From contig JAEUIN010000238.1 of the NCBI GenBank assembly GCA_016793115.1, forward strand, positions 1-58,121: a DNA stretch of 58,121 nucleotides, given 5' to 3'. This document shows, piece after piece, positions 46,040 through 54,654 of this stretch (positions are counted from its first letter, which is position 1; each line of letters starts with the position of its first letter). A model generated the notes under the pieces. That model saw nothing but the letters and a program-made list of their open reading frames with translations, did not search any database and had not been told where the DNA came from. Source of the stretch: Planctomycetaceae bacterium. Lineage in GTDB: Bacteria > Planctomycetota > Planctomycetia > Pirellulales > PNKZ01. The position numbers and the translations under genes are program-made.

Positions 46040-48780
46040 TTTCCCTGAGCGAAGTCGACGCCGCGACGCCGGCGTCGAAATGCGGCCTTCTGTATCTCAA
46101 AGGCCACGAACGGGACGAGCGAGCAGCCGAAAGCGGCTAACCAAAGTTGAGGGACGGCAAGCCGTTCAATTTCACCGTCGCGGCGCGCCAACAGAGCCGT
46201 CACGATGAGTTGCAACAGCGCCGAAACGCCGACGGCGAGCAGCAGCGGCCGATTACTGAACCAACCGATCGACGATACCGTCGCCCGCTCGCTTCTGCAG
46301 CTCAAGACGAAGAATAGTTGTGCAAACGCCGTTACGGTAAAAGTAACGAACTGGGCTGCTTTCAAGTCTTCGCCGATTAGTGCGCGCGCCCAAATGAAAG
46401 AGGCCAGCGACGAAAGAGCGATAATCAAGCCGTGCCAACAAATCGCTCGCCCGCGCCGCCCGGAGATCATCTTGGCGTCCGGCGGCCGCGGCCGCCGCCG
46501 CATTAGATTTTTCTCAGGATGTTCGACGGCCAGCGCAAGTGCGGGAAAACCGTCAGTCACAAGGTTGATCCAAAGAATCTGCAACGCCGTCAGTGGAACG
46601 GGAAGTCCGAGCACGGCGGCGAAGAACATGAGCAGCACTTCCCCGGTGTTGCATGCCAGGAGGTAGTGAATCACTTTCTGGATATTATCAAAGATCCCGC
46701 GCCCTTCCTCGACGGCGCTGACGATCGACGTAAAATTGTCGTCCGTCAGCACCATATCCGCCGCCGCCTTAGTCACATCGGTTCCCGTCAGCCCCATCGC
46801 GATGCCGATATCGGCCGCCTTCACCGCCGGGGCGTCGTTGACTCCGTCGCCCGTCATCGCCACGACCTGCCCTTGACGCTTCCAGGCATGTACGACGCGC
46901 AGTTTGTGCTCCGCCGTTACGCGAGCATAGACGTCCGTCTCGTCGACCCGTTGATCGAGTTCATCGTCATTCAACCGATCTAATTCCGTGCCGGGCAGCA
47001 CTCGCTCGGCTCCGCCGCGGAGAATTCCCAACTCGCGGGCGATAGCCGCGGCGGTGGCGGGGTGGTCGCCGGTGATCATGATCGGCCGAATGCCGGCCTC
47101 ACGGCATTGCGCGACGGCGCGTCGAACTTCTTCGCGCGGCGGATCGATCATTCCGACACAGCCCAACAGCGTCAACTCGCTTTCCGGCGATCCATCGGCG
47201 TCGGGCGGGTCGTCGCGTCTTGCCAGCGCCAAGACACGCAAAGCGCGATCGGCCATCTGGGCGCTCTGCCTCAGAACAGCCTCGCGATCGGATTCGTCCA
47301 ACGGTAAGTCGCGGCCGCCGATGCGCCGCCGAACACAGCGGGCCAGCACCACTTCCGGCGCACCTTTGGTAAAAAGAGTCAGTCGGCCGTCGTCGGTCCG
47401 CACGGCGACGGACATCACCTTGCGCGTCGAATCGAATGGAACTTCATACTCGCGTCGCCGAGTATAGTCCGCTGCATTAATCCCCAGCTTTGCCGCCGCG
47501 ACGACCAGAGCGCCCTCCGTGGGATCGCCGACGAGTCGCGGCCGTCCGGCTTCGTCATTCATCAGTTGAGCATCGTTACATAGCGCGGCCGCCGTTAGTG
47601 CTGCAACGAGATCCCCATCGTCGACGGCAGGTGTCGGAATATCGCTCGGACCGTCGATCCGGCGAAACTCACCAAGGGCGCCGTAGCCGACTCCGCTCAC
47701 TTCGTAGTGTCTTGTGCCCACGAACACTTCGCGGACCATCATTTCATTGCGCGTCAGCGTACCGGTTTTGTCGCTGCAGATCACGGTGACGGAGCCCAAC
47801 GTCTCGACGCTCGGCAACTTGCGGACAAGCGCGTTGCGCCGTACCAATCGCTGCAAGCCTAATGCAAGCGCCACGGTCACGACGGCAGGCAACCCTTCCG
47901 GTACGGCGGCGACGGCCAAACTTACGGCCGGAAGCAACACATCGATCAGCGGCATTCCGCGAAGCAGCAACAATCCGGCGATGACGCAGACGATAGCGAG
48001 GCACACGACGACCAAGACCCGACCCAAGTCGGCCAGGCGCAGTTGCAAGGGGGTCTCTTGCCGCGGTTCCTGAGCAAGTAGTCCGGCGATGCGGCCTAAT
48101 TCGGTCGCGCCACCTGTGCCCGTAACGATCGCCATCCCCTTCCCGGCGGCGGCGGCCGTGCCGAAGAACACCATATTGGTGCGATCGGCGATCGGCGTCG
48201 ATTCCGCAAGTCGCAAGGCGGCATCTTTCTCGACAGGTACTGACTCCCCTGTTAAGGCCGCTTCCTGAACCGTCAAGGCGAATGATTCGACAAGTCGCGC
48301 ATCGGCGGGAATGTGGTCGCCCGCTTCGAACAAAACGACGTCGCCGGGCACTAATTCGCAAGTGCGCAAAGAAGCCAATTCGCCGTCGCGACGCACTCGC
48401 GACATGGTCACGGCCATCTGCTGTAGCGAAGCCAAGGCCTGCTCCGCCCTCTCTTCCTGAAAAAAACCCAGCAATCCGTTGAGCAAAACGATGGCCAAAA
48501 TCGCCGACGTGTCCAGCAAATCACCGGACGCTCCGGAGATGATCGCGGCCACGATTAAGATCCAAACGACCAACTGATTGAACTGCGACGCCAGTCGCCT
48601 CCACCAAGGGTTCCCTACGGCCGCAGGGAGTTCGTTGCGACCGTAGAGTCCATGGCGGCGCGCCACTTCGGTTGTGGTCAGTCCTTGATTCAGGTCGGTG
48701 CCGAGTAAGCGGACAACATCATCGATGCCGCTCGCCCACGGACTCGCGAGCGGTAACCGAGGCAAAGCGTTCGTTGCCAT
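46036..48780 (-). CDS. P-type ATPase, Ca2+-type (P2A)
   Basis: 914 residues. Cation ATPase N-terminal domain, TGES (177-180), PEGLP in M4 (294-298), phosphorylated Asp337 in CSDKTGTLT, nucleotide-binding KGAPE, and TGDGVNDAPA. M5-M6 has NTGEVLLMFFAAVLGLP and NLVTDGFPALAL, matching Ca2+-ATPases rather than K+/H+ types. It exports Ca2+ (or Mn2+) from the cytoplasm; ion choice is inference. It is the first gene of a unit that continues into the NCS1 permease by a 4-base stop/start overlap, an odd pairing with no obvious shared function. Confidence 0.93.
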   Translation of the reverse strand: MATNALPRLPLASPWASGIDDVVRLLGTDLNQGLTTTEVARRHGLYGRNELPAAVGNPWWRRLASQFNQLVVWILIVAAIISGASGDLLDTSAILAIVLLNGLLGFFQEERAEQALASLQQMAVTMSRVRRDGELASLRTCELVPGDVVLFEAGDHIPADARLVESFALTVQEAALTGESVPVEKDAALRLAESTPIADRTNMVFFGTAAAAGKGMAIVTGTGGATELGRIAGLLAQEPRQETPLQLRLADLGRVLVVVCLAIVCVIAGLLLLRGMPLIDVLLPAVSLAVAAVPEGLPAVVTVALALGLQRLVRRNALVRKLPSVETLGSVTVICSDKTGTLTRNEMMVREVFVGTRHYEVSGVGYGALGEFRRIDGPSDIPTPAVDDGDLVAALTAAALCNDAQLMNDEAGRPRLVGDPTEGALVVAAAKLGINAADYTRRREYEVPFDSTRKVMSVAVRTDDGRLTLFTKGAPEVVLARCVRRRIGGRDLPLDESDREAVLRQSAQMADRALRVLALARRDDPPDADGSPESELTLLGCVGMIDPPREEVRRAVAQCREAGIRPIMITGDHPATAAAIARELGILRGGAERVLPGTELDRLNDDELDQRVDETDVYARVTAEHKLRVVHAWKRQGQVVAMTGDGVNDAPAVKAADIGIAMGLTGTDVTKAAADMVLTDDNFTSIVSAVEEGRGIFDNIQKVIHYLLACNTGEVLLMFFAAVLGLPVPLTALQILWINLVTDGFPALALAVEHPEKNLMRRRPRPPDAKMISGRRGRAICWHGLIIALSSLASFIWARALIGEDLKAAQFVTFTVTAFAQLFFVLSCRSERATVSSIGWFSNRPLLLAVGVSALLQLIVTALLARRDGEIERLAVPQLWLAAFGCSLVPFVAFEIQKAAFRRRRRGVDFAQGK

Positions 48781-48990
48781 TCATTCACAAGGAGATGGTC
48801 GGAGTTCGATCAACATCGGACGAAGCTACGATTCTCCAAGGTGATGCATGCGACGACAAGCATTCATCGAGGTCGGGGCGGAATAAGTTTCACCTCACAC
48901 TCTCGGGAAGTAGAATCAGCGTTACTTGTTAGATATCTACATTTCTCGCCGCGTCCGAGCAGCGACCTAATCGCCCGGAGGACATCCCCT

Positions 48991-50568
48991 ATGCGTTTGA
49001 TATTCACTGCGTGCACCTTGCTCGCCGGGCTTCTTCTCGCTAGTGCGCCCGACTCGCTCCGCGCCGACGACCGCCCCAATATTCTGTTCATCATATTCGA
49101 CGACTGGAACGTCAATCATGCCGGCGCGTACGGTTGCAAATGGATCAAAACGCCGAACTTCGACCGCGTCGCAAGCGAAGGTGTGCTTTTTCGCAATGCC
49201 TTCACTTCGAATCCTAAGTGCAGCCCTTGCCGCGCCAGTATTCTGACAGGACGCAATTCGTGGCAAACGGAAGAAGCCGTCTGTCACGGCGGCGTCTTTC
49301 CGACGAAGTTCGCCGTCTATCCCGACCTGCTCGAAGGAGCCGGCTACGTGATCGGCCTGACCGGCAAAGGTTGGGGACCGGGCGACTTCAAACAATCCGG
49401 CCGTAAGCGCAACCCGGCAGGACCGAGCTTCGATGAGTACACCCAACAACCGCCGGCCGCCGGTATCGGAAAAAATGACTACGCCAAGAACTTCGCTTCG
49501 TTTCTCGAACGGAAAGTGAGCGACGAAAAAGCGAAGACGCAACCGTTCTGTTTTTGGATGGGTTTCTCGGAACCGCACCGCGCCTATGAACTGCGGTCCG
49601 GGGTGCGACTCGGCAAGAAACTCGAAGAAATCCAAGTTCCTTCTTATTTCCCCGACACGGAAGTCGTTCGCCACGACATGGCCGACTACGCCGTCGAAGT
49701 GGAATGGGCCGACGCTCAAATCGGCCGCGCGCTCAAAGTCCTCGACGATTCTGCCTTCGCCGACAACACGCTGGTGATCGTCACCTCCGATCACGGCATG
49801 CCGTTTCCTTACGTAAAAGGGCAGATTCACGAAGACGGTTTTCATTTGCCTTTGGCAATGCGATGGCCCAAAGTGATTAAGCCGGGGCGCGTCGTCAACG
49901 ACTTCATCAACGTCCGCGATTTTGCGCCGACCTATCTCGAACTGGCGGGCGTCGAAAAGCACAAGCAGATGACCGGCGTGAGCCTTGCAAACATCCTTCG
50001 CTCCGAGAAGTCGGGCTGGATTGAGAACCGCGACGTCATGCTCGCCGGCAAAGAACGCCACGACCTCGGTCGGCCGCACGATTGGGGCTATCCGGTGCGC
50101 GCAATTCGCACCAAAGAATATCTCTACGTTTACAATTTTCATCCGGAGCGCTGGCCCGCCGGCAACCCCGAAACCGATTTCGGCAACTGCGATCCGAGCC
50201 CGACCAAGGAAGTTTTGAAGTATCTGCAGGGGCACTACTACGATCTCTCGTTCGGAAAGCGACAAGCTGAAGAGCTTTACGATCTCAAAGTCGATCCCGA
50301 AGGAGTGAACAATCTCGCCGGCGATTTAGCTCATCGCCCGATCTGCAATCAGCTCCGCGAGCGAATGATGACGATGCTCAAAGCCGATGAAGACCCGCGC
50401 GCATTGGGAAACGCGGCGATCTTCGACACCTATAAATACGTCGGCAGCCGTAAGAAGGCATACGAAACTTGGCTGGCCGAGAAAATGAAGTCGGCCCCTG
50501 TTGCGGTACAAGAACAACTCCATCCGACGCCGCCTAAAAAGCCGCGCCGCGCTCCGTCACCGAAATGA
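48991..50568 (+). CDS. Secreted sulfatase (FGly-type)
   Basis: About 525 residues. ATG 48991 has GGAGG 9 bases upstream and starts a signal peptide (about 1-25). Sulfatase S1 family: NILFIIFDDWN metal site, Cys77 in KCSPCRASILTGR (CxPxR, converted to formylglycine), TSDHGMPF and a late lysine/His region. The C-terminus ends in a Pro/Lys-rich tail. It hydrolyses sulfate esters, most likely of sulfated polysaccharides. The SpCR variant of the motif is fully compatible with formylglycine formation. No maturase gene is in the window. Confidence 0.93.
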   Translation: MRLIFTACTLLAGLLLASAPDSLRADDRPNILFIIFDDWNVNHAGAYGCKWIKTPNFDRVASEGVLFRNAFTSNPKCSPCRASILTGRNSWQTEEAVCHGGVFPTKFAVYPDLLEGAGYVIGLTGKGWGPGDFKQSGRKRNPAGPSFDEYTQQPPAAGIGKNDYAKNFASFLERKVSDEKAKTQPFCFWMGFSEPHRAYELRSGVRLGKKLEEIQVPSYFPDTEVVRHDMADYAVEVEWADAQIGRALKVLDDSAFADNTLVIVTSDHGMPFPYVKGQIHEDGFHLPLAMRWPKVIKPGRVVNDFINVRDFAPTYLELAGVEKHKQMTGVSLANILRSEKSGWIENRDVMLAGKERHDLGRPHDWGYPVRAIRTKEYLYVYNFHPERWPAGNPETDFGNCDPSPTKEVLKYLQGHYYDLSFGKRQAEELYDLKVDPEGVNNLAGDLAHRPICNQLRERMMTMLKADEDPRALGNAAIFDTYKYVGSRKKAYETWLAEKMKSAPVAVQEQLHPTPPKKPRRAPSPK

Positions 50569-50632
50569 GCACGCTTGCGGCGCGAAGTCTTATCGCCGCA
50601 ATCTCCCTGAGATCGTCCTCCTGAGGTGTTCC

Positions 50633-52063
50633 ATGAGAGCGCTGCCGACCTTCGCGACATATCTCCTCCTGTCGACGTCGCTCGCAGCCGCCGAGCAAGA
50701 CGCCGCTTCGCCCATCGTGCTCCGCGTCGGGTTCGACGGAAACTGCCGCGCCGCTCTGCGCGGTCGGTCGATCGAGCCGCAAAATACCGAGACCAAAGTT
50801 GAACTTCGACCGGGCTTGCAGACGCAGGCCGCGCTACTCAGCGACGGGAGGCGGTTGGAATTCGATCTCGGCAGGAATTTTCCTTCCGACGCCGGCAGCC
50901 TTGAGATTCGCTTCCGGCCCGATTTCCCGCAATCGCCGGAACAAGCATCGCGTACGATTGTTTCCTTGGCCGGCAAGACCGACGCCCGGATTGATTTCGG
51001 CTTTGTACCGCAAGGCGTTCGGTGGCAATTCACGGTCGCTTCCGGCAAATGGCGGCGCTCGTTCGCCGCTTCGAATTTCGACGACGAAGATCGTAGCCGT
51101 TGGACCCAGCTCATTCTCACATGGGACAAGCGTGCGAGGTCCGGAGCGGTCTGCCGCCTCTATCGCGACGGGAAGTTCGACCGGCATCGCACGGAAGCAT
51201 TTGACGGCGACCTGACCGGGATAAGTCGGCTCACCATCGGCGGCGACGGCGACCTGTCGACGCTCATCGATGAATTGGTGTTATATGATCATGCGCTCGA
51301 TGACGACTCCGTCGCTTTTCTGCACTCCGCCGCCGCCGACGGCGATCGCTTGGTGAAACTGGTCGAACGACGGCAAGCCGCGGCCGACGAAATCACGGCG
51401 GAGCGCGCCGCGCATCAGGCTCTGATCGCCAAACTTGAAGGCAACGTGGCGTACTTAATCAATCCACGCGGCGGGCAAATCCGCAATTATCGCCTCCCCG
51501 GCGGCATCATGGCCGTCGGCGTGCGCGTGGAAGACGTCGGCAAGCTGTCGCTCGAACGATTCGCAGTCATCTACGGTCCGCCGGGCGCAGGCTATCAACT
51601 CACGAAAGACCAAGACGAGATCATTCGCAAGTTCATCGCCGACGGCGGCGGCTACGTCGGAGTTTGCGCCGGCGCGAACTACGCCGGTCGGGCCAAGCTA
51701 CTGGACATGAAGACGCATTCGCTCAAGAACCAAGGTCTCGTCACAATCGGCATCGAACCGCATCGCGTCACCGAAGGATTCGCCGGTGAGGTCGTCATGC
51801 ACCACGGCAACGGTCCGGTTATGATTCCCGGCCCCGGTTGCCAAGCGATTGGATCGTTTCTCTTCGGTCAAAATTTTCCGCTCAAAACGGCGGCCATCGT
51901 CGCCGGAACGCTCGGCAAAGGTCGCGTCGTCGCTTTTGGTCCGCATCCGACCGGCGGCAACGTGGAGTTTCAGGCGAAGGGCGTCAAGTTTCCCGGAGCC
52001 GAACTCGGCACCGACGCTCTGCTCGTCAACGCCTTGCTATGGGCGGCGCGAATCGTCGACTGA
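50633..52063 (+). CDS. Secreted LamG-like plus BPL_N (amidotransferase-like) protein
   Basis: About 476 residues. ATG 50633 has GAGG 7 bases upstream. A signal peptide (about 1-20) is followed by a LamG/concanavalin-like domain (about 28-215, with LTIGGDGDLSTLIDELVLYDHAL) and a C-terminal domain of the glutamine-amidotransferase-like BPL_N family (about 270-475), including the nucleophile elbow GGGYVGVCAGANYA with Cys345 and a HHGNGPVM segment. Periplasmic by signal; substrate unknown. It follows the sulfatase by 64 bases, so it is likely co-transcribed and may recognise the same glycan. Confidence 0.83.
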   Translation: MRALPTFATYLLLSTSLAAAEQDAASPIVLRVGFDGNCRAALRGRSIEPQNTETKVELRPGLQTQAALLSDGRRLEFDLGRNFPSDAGSLEIRFRPDFPQSPEQASRTIVSLAGKTDARIDFGFVPQGVRWQFTVASGKWRRSFAASNFDDEDRSRWTQLILTWDKRARSGAVCRLYRDGKFDRHRTEAFDGDLTGISRLTIGGDGDLSTLIDELVLYDHALDDDSVAFLHSAAADGDRLVKLVERRQAAADEITAERAAHQALIAKLEGNVAYLINPRGGQIRNYRLPGGIMAVGVRVEDVGKLSLERFAVIYGPPGAGYQLTKDQDEIIRKFIADGGGYVGVCAGANYAGRAKLLDMKTHSLKNQGLVTIGIEPHRVTEGFAGEVVMHHGNGPVMIPGPGCQAIGSFLFGQNFPLKTAAIVAGTLGKGRVVAFGPHPTGGNVEFQAKGVKFPGAELGTDALLVNALLWAARIVD

Positions 52064-52087
52064 CGGCGTTCACTTCCAGCCGCGGCC

Positions 52088-52981
52088 CTACCGTTTCGCG
52101 CCGTTTGTTTTGGCCGCGCGTCGCAAGCATTCCTGCAAGCGTTTCATCCGCTTGCTTTGGAACCGATAAGGGTTCCAAATCATCACCACAGTCCGCGTCG
52201 GAGTCGGCGCGGAGATCGGTCGATAAACTCGCCGATCGCTCGTGTCGGCATTGCGGGCCATGCGCGGGATGAGCGACACGCCGTGTCCCAGCGACACCAG
52301 TTCCTCCACCGTCGCCAACTGGCAGGTGTGCTGAATCGCCACCGGTTGAAAGGCACGCTGTCTGCAAAAGGAGAGAATTGTTTCGGATAAGCAGTGCGTG
52401 TCGTCCAGGAGCACGAACGGTTGCTGCCGCAAGTCCGCCAGCGAAATCGTCTTACGCGCCGCGAGCGGATGCCCCGTCGGCAAAACCGCGAACAGCTCTT
52501 CCTCAAACAACGTCTCCGCTTCCAAGTATCGGCCGACGATCGGCGCCGCCATAACGGCGACGTCGACTTCGCCTTGGTTGCAACGATGCAGCAACTTATC
52601 CGTCGTCTCTTCATAAGCGACGACGTGAACCCCGGGTAAGCGGTCGCGGAAGTCCCGCAACACGATCGGTAAGAGATAAGGCGCGATAGTCGGAATCGCA
52701 CCCACTCGCACGGCGCCCGTCGTTTCACTGTCGCCGAGTTCGGCGAGCGTATCATCGACGAGCGCCAGTATCTGCTCGGCCCGGGTTTGAAGTATCCGCC
52801 CCGCATCGGTCAGTTCGATGCGCCGCGCTCGGCGCTCGAAGACCGGTTGTCCCAATTCCTCTTCCAGTTTCGCGACGGCCCGACTCAAGGCCGGCTGCGT
52901 CATGCCGAGTTCTTCGCCGGCACGCGTGAAAGTGCCGAGTTCGGCGATCTTAAGAAAATAGCGCAGCTGACCGAATTCCAC
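52088..52981 (-). CDS. LysR-type regulator with OxyR peroxide-sensing cysteines
   Basis: 297 residues from GTG 52981. N-terminal winged helix-turn-helix (about 5-62, TRAGEELGMTQPALSRAVAKLE). The regulatory domain has DDTHCLSETILSFCRQR with Cys197 and Cys206. Their 9-residue spacing and the HC..FC context match the redox-active Cys199/Cys208 pair of E. coli OxyR, which form a disulfide with H2O2. It probably senses peroxide; no catalase, peroxiredoxin or Dps gene lies nearby, so targets are elsewhere. It stands between the sulfatase genes, converging on the LamG/BPL_N gene. Confidence 0.87.
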   Translation of the reverse strand: MEFGQLRYFLKIAELGTFTRAGEELGMTQPALSRAVAKLEEELGQPVFERRARRIELTDAGRILQTRAEQILALVDDTLAELGDSETTGAVRVGAIPTIAPYLLPIVLRDFRDRLPGVHVVAYEETTDKLLHRCNQGEVDVAVMAAPIVGRYLEAETLFEEELFAVLPTGHPLAARKTISLADLRQQPFVLLDDTHCLSETILSFCRQRAFQPVAIQHTCQLATVEELVSLGHGVSLIPRMARNADTSDRRVYRPISAPTPTRTVVMIWNPYRFQSKRMKRLQECLRRAAKTNGAKR

Positions 52982-53012
52982 GATTGAGCGTTCTCCGACA
53001 CCAATAGATGAA

Positions 53013-53050
53013 ATGCATGATTACGAGACATCCAATGCATTACCATTATA
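53013..53050 (-). promoter_or_regulatory. Promoter -10 and candidate operator of the OxyR-like gene
   Basis: On the minus strand TATAAT occurs at 53050-53045, about 64 bases before the GTG start. Just downstream are two perfect ATGCAT palindromes (53013-53018, 53035-53040) with start-to-start spacing of 22 bp, two helical turns. This would cover the transcription start, which suits autorepression, usual for LysR regulators. No good -35 was found. Confidence 0.45.
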
Positions 53051-53197
53051 GCCACGAGCAACGGTAACCCGCCGGTATCGAATTCGCGAACGACATCTGC
53101 CAAGGAGCTTCGTTGAGGTACAACTTTTCAAAGAACAGTCTGAATCGCCTTAATCTTAGCCCGATTTGCGGGGGGCGTCGGGACGCTACCCAAGCCG

Positions 53198-54643
53198 CTA
53201 GCGCAGCGGCGTGGGGAGAAAATCCCAGTCGAGCACCATTTTTTCGGTGAGCGCTCGCTTGAGCTCCAATTCAACTTCGCGGTACTTCGGGTCACCGGCC
53301 AAGTTGTTCAACTCGCCCGGATCGGCGTTCAAGTCGTAGAGTTCGAACGTCGCTCGGGGCAGCGTGAAATAAGCCTTCTCAATCGCCTCCGGCAGCGAGC
53401 CCGCTTGATGCGCGGCCAGAATCGCCTGCCAGCCCGGGTCTTGTTGGCTGTCGACCGGCGCCACGGCTTGATGCGGCGTGCAGTTGTAGATGAGTTTAAA
53501 GTCGGCCGAGCGAGCGCAGCGGGCTAAGTCGAACGCCGATGCAAGAATGTCGTGCTTCATGCCGCCGTCGCCGCCGTGAGGCCCGCGTTCGGCAAAAATA
53601 AACTTGCGCCCATCATAGTTCTCGTCGCGCAAGAGCGGCAAGAAGCTCACGCCGGTCATCGTCTTCGGCGGCTTCACGCCTGCGGCGGCGAGCATCGTGG
53701 GCGCGAAGTCTTCGCCGGAAATCAATTCACGAGTCGTTCGGCCCCGCTTGACGACGCCCGGCCAACGTACGATGAGCGGCACATTGATGCCCGGATCGGT
53801 CAGCGCCCCTTTGCCGTGCGGCATCGCCATGCCGTTATCGCCCATGAAGACGACGAGCGTGTTCTCCGCAGCCCCGCGCTCGGCGAGCACCTTCAGCACG
53901 GCGTCGATCTCGGCGTCCAAATGCTCGATCTCGGCTAAATAGCGAGCCAAGTCCTCGAGCACTCCCGGCAGATCGGGCAAATGCGGAGGCAAGGTAAGCT
54001 TTGACGCTTTGGCCTTGATGTCGGCCTCAGTCGAGCCGGCGGCGGTGGTCGACCAAGGATGATGCGGGTCGCTGAAGCCGAGCCAGAAGAACCACGGCTT
54101 GTCCTTGGGCGCCGCATCGAGAAACTTCGTCATTCTTCCGCCCGACTCGCCGGGGCCTCCGCCGTCGACGTAGTCGACGCGGCGTTGAAACGTTCGCAAA
54201 TCGTGCTTGTCGAGCGTGCCGCCGATTTCCTTCGCCGCGCGTCTGCCTTCCGTCGCCGGTCCGTCGAGGTGATACGAACGCCCGGCGACGCCCGTGAAAT
54301 AGCCGGCTTGATCGCGCAACAGATCGGGGAGCGCGACGACGTCGGCAGGGAGCGGCGACGTGAACCGCACCATCTTCACCGAGACCGGTGAGCGGCCGGT
54401 CATGAGCGTGGCTCGAGACGGTACGCATTGCGGGCAGGCGACAAACATGCGATCGCAACGCAGCCCGTCGGCGGCGAGTTTGTCGAGCGTCGGAGTACTG
54501 ACGTCCGCGCAGCCGTAGCAGCCGAGATACGGATAGCTGTGATCGTCGGAAAGCAAGAACAGAATGTTCGGCTTCGCTTCGGCGGCCTGAACCGCGGTCG
54601 ACGCGAAGAGCGCAATCAGCGATGCGGCGAGTGCAAAGCGCAT
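53198..54643 (-). CDS. Secreted sulfatase (FGly-type)
   Basis: 481 residues with a signal peptide ending AVQA. GGAG lies 8 bases before ATG. NILFLLSDDHSYPYLG metal site, Cys73 in QCVPSRATLMTGR (CxPxR), FMGDNGMAMPHGKG and ERGPHGGDGGMKHD. Sulfatase S1 family, probably acting on sulfated polysaccharide. It is 11 bases downstream of the next sulfatase gene on the same strand, a clear two-gene operon. A 6-bp hairpin (GCCGCT/AGCGGC, 53194-53210) overlaps the stop codon. Confidence 0.93.
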   Translation of the reverse strand: MRFALAASLIALFASTAVQAAEAKPNILFLLSDDHSYPYLGCYGCADVSTPTLDKLAADGLRCDRMFVACPQCVPSRATLMTGRSPVSVKMVRFTSPLPADVVALPDLLRDQAGYFTGVAGRSYHLDGPATEGRRAAKEIGGTLDKHDLRTFQRRVDYVDGGGPGESGGRMTKFLDAAPKDKPWFFWLGFSDPHHPWSTTAAGSTEADIKAKASKLTLPPHLPDLPGVLEDLARYLAEIEHLDAEIDAVLKVLAERGAAENTLVVFMGDNGMAMPHGKGALTDPGINVPLIVRWPGVVKRGRTTRELISGEDFAPTMLAAAGVKPPKTMTGVSFLPLLRDENYDGRKFIFAERGPHGGDGGMKHDILASAFDLARCARSADFKLIYNCTPHQAVAPVDSQQDPGWQAILAAHQAGSLPEAIEKAYFTLPRATFELYDLNADPGELNNLAGDPKYREVELELKRALTEKMVLDWDFLPTPLR

Positions 54644-54654
54644 GACTTCTCTCC

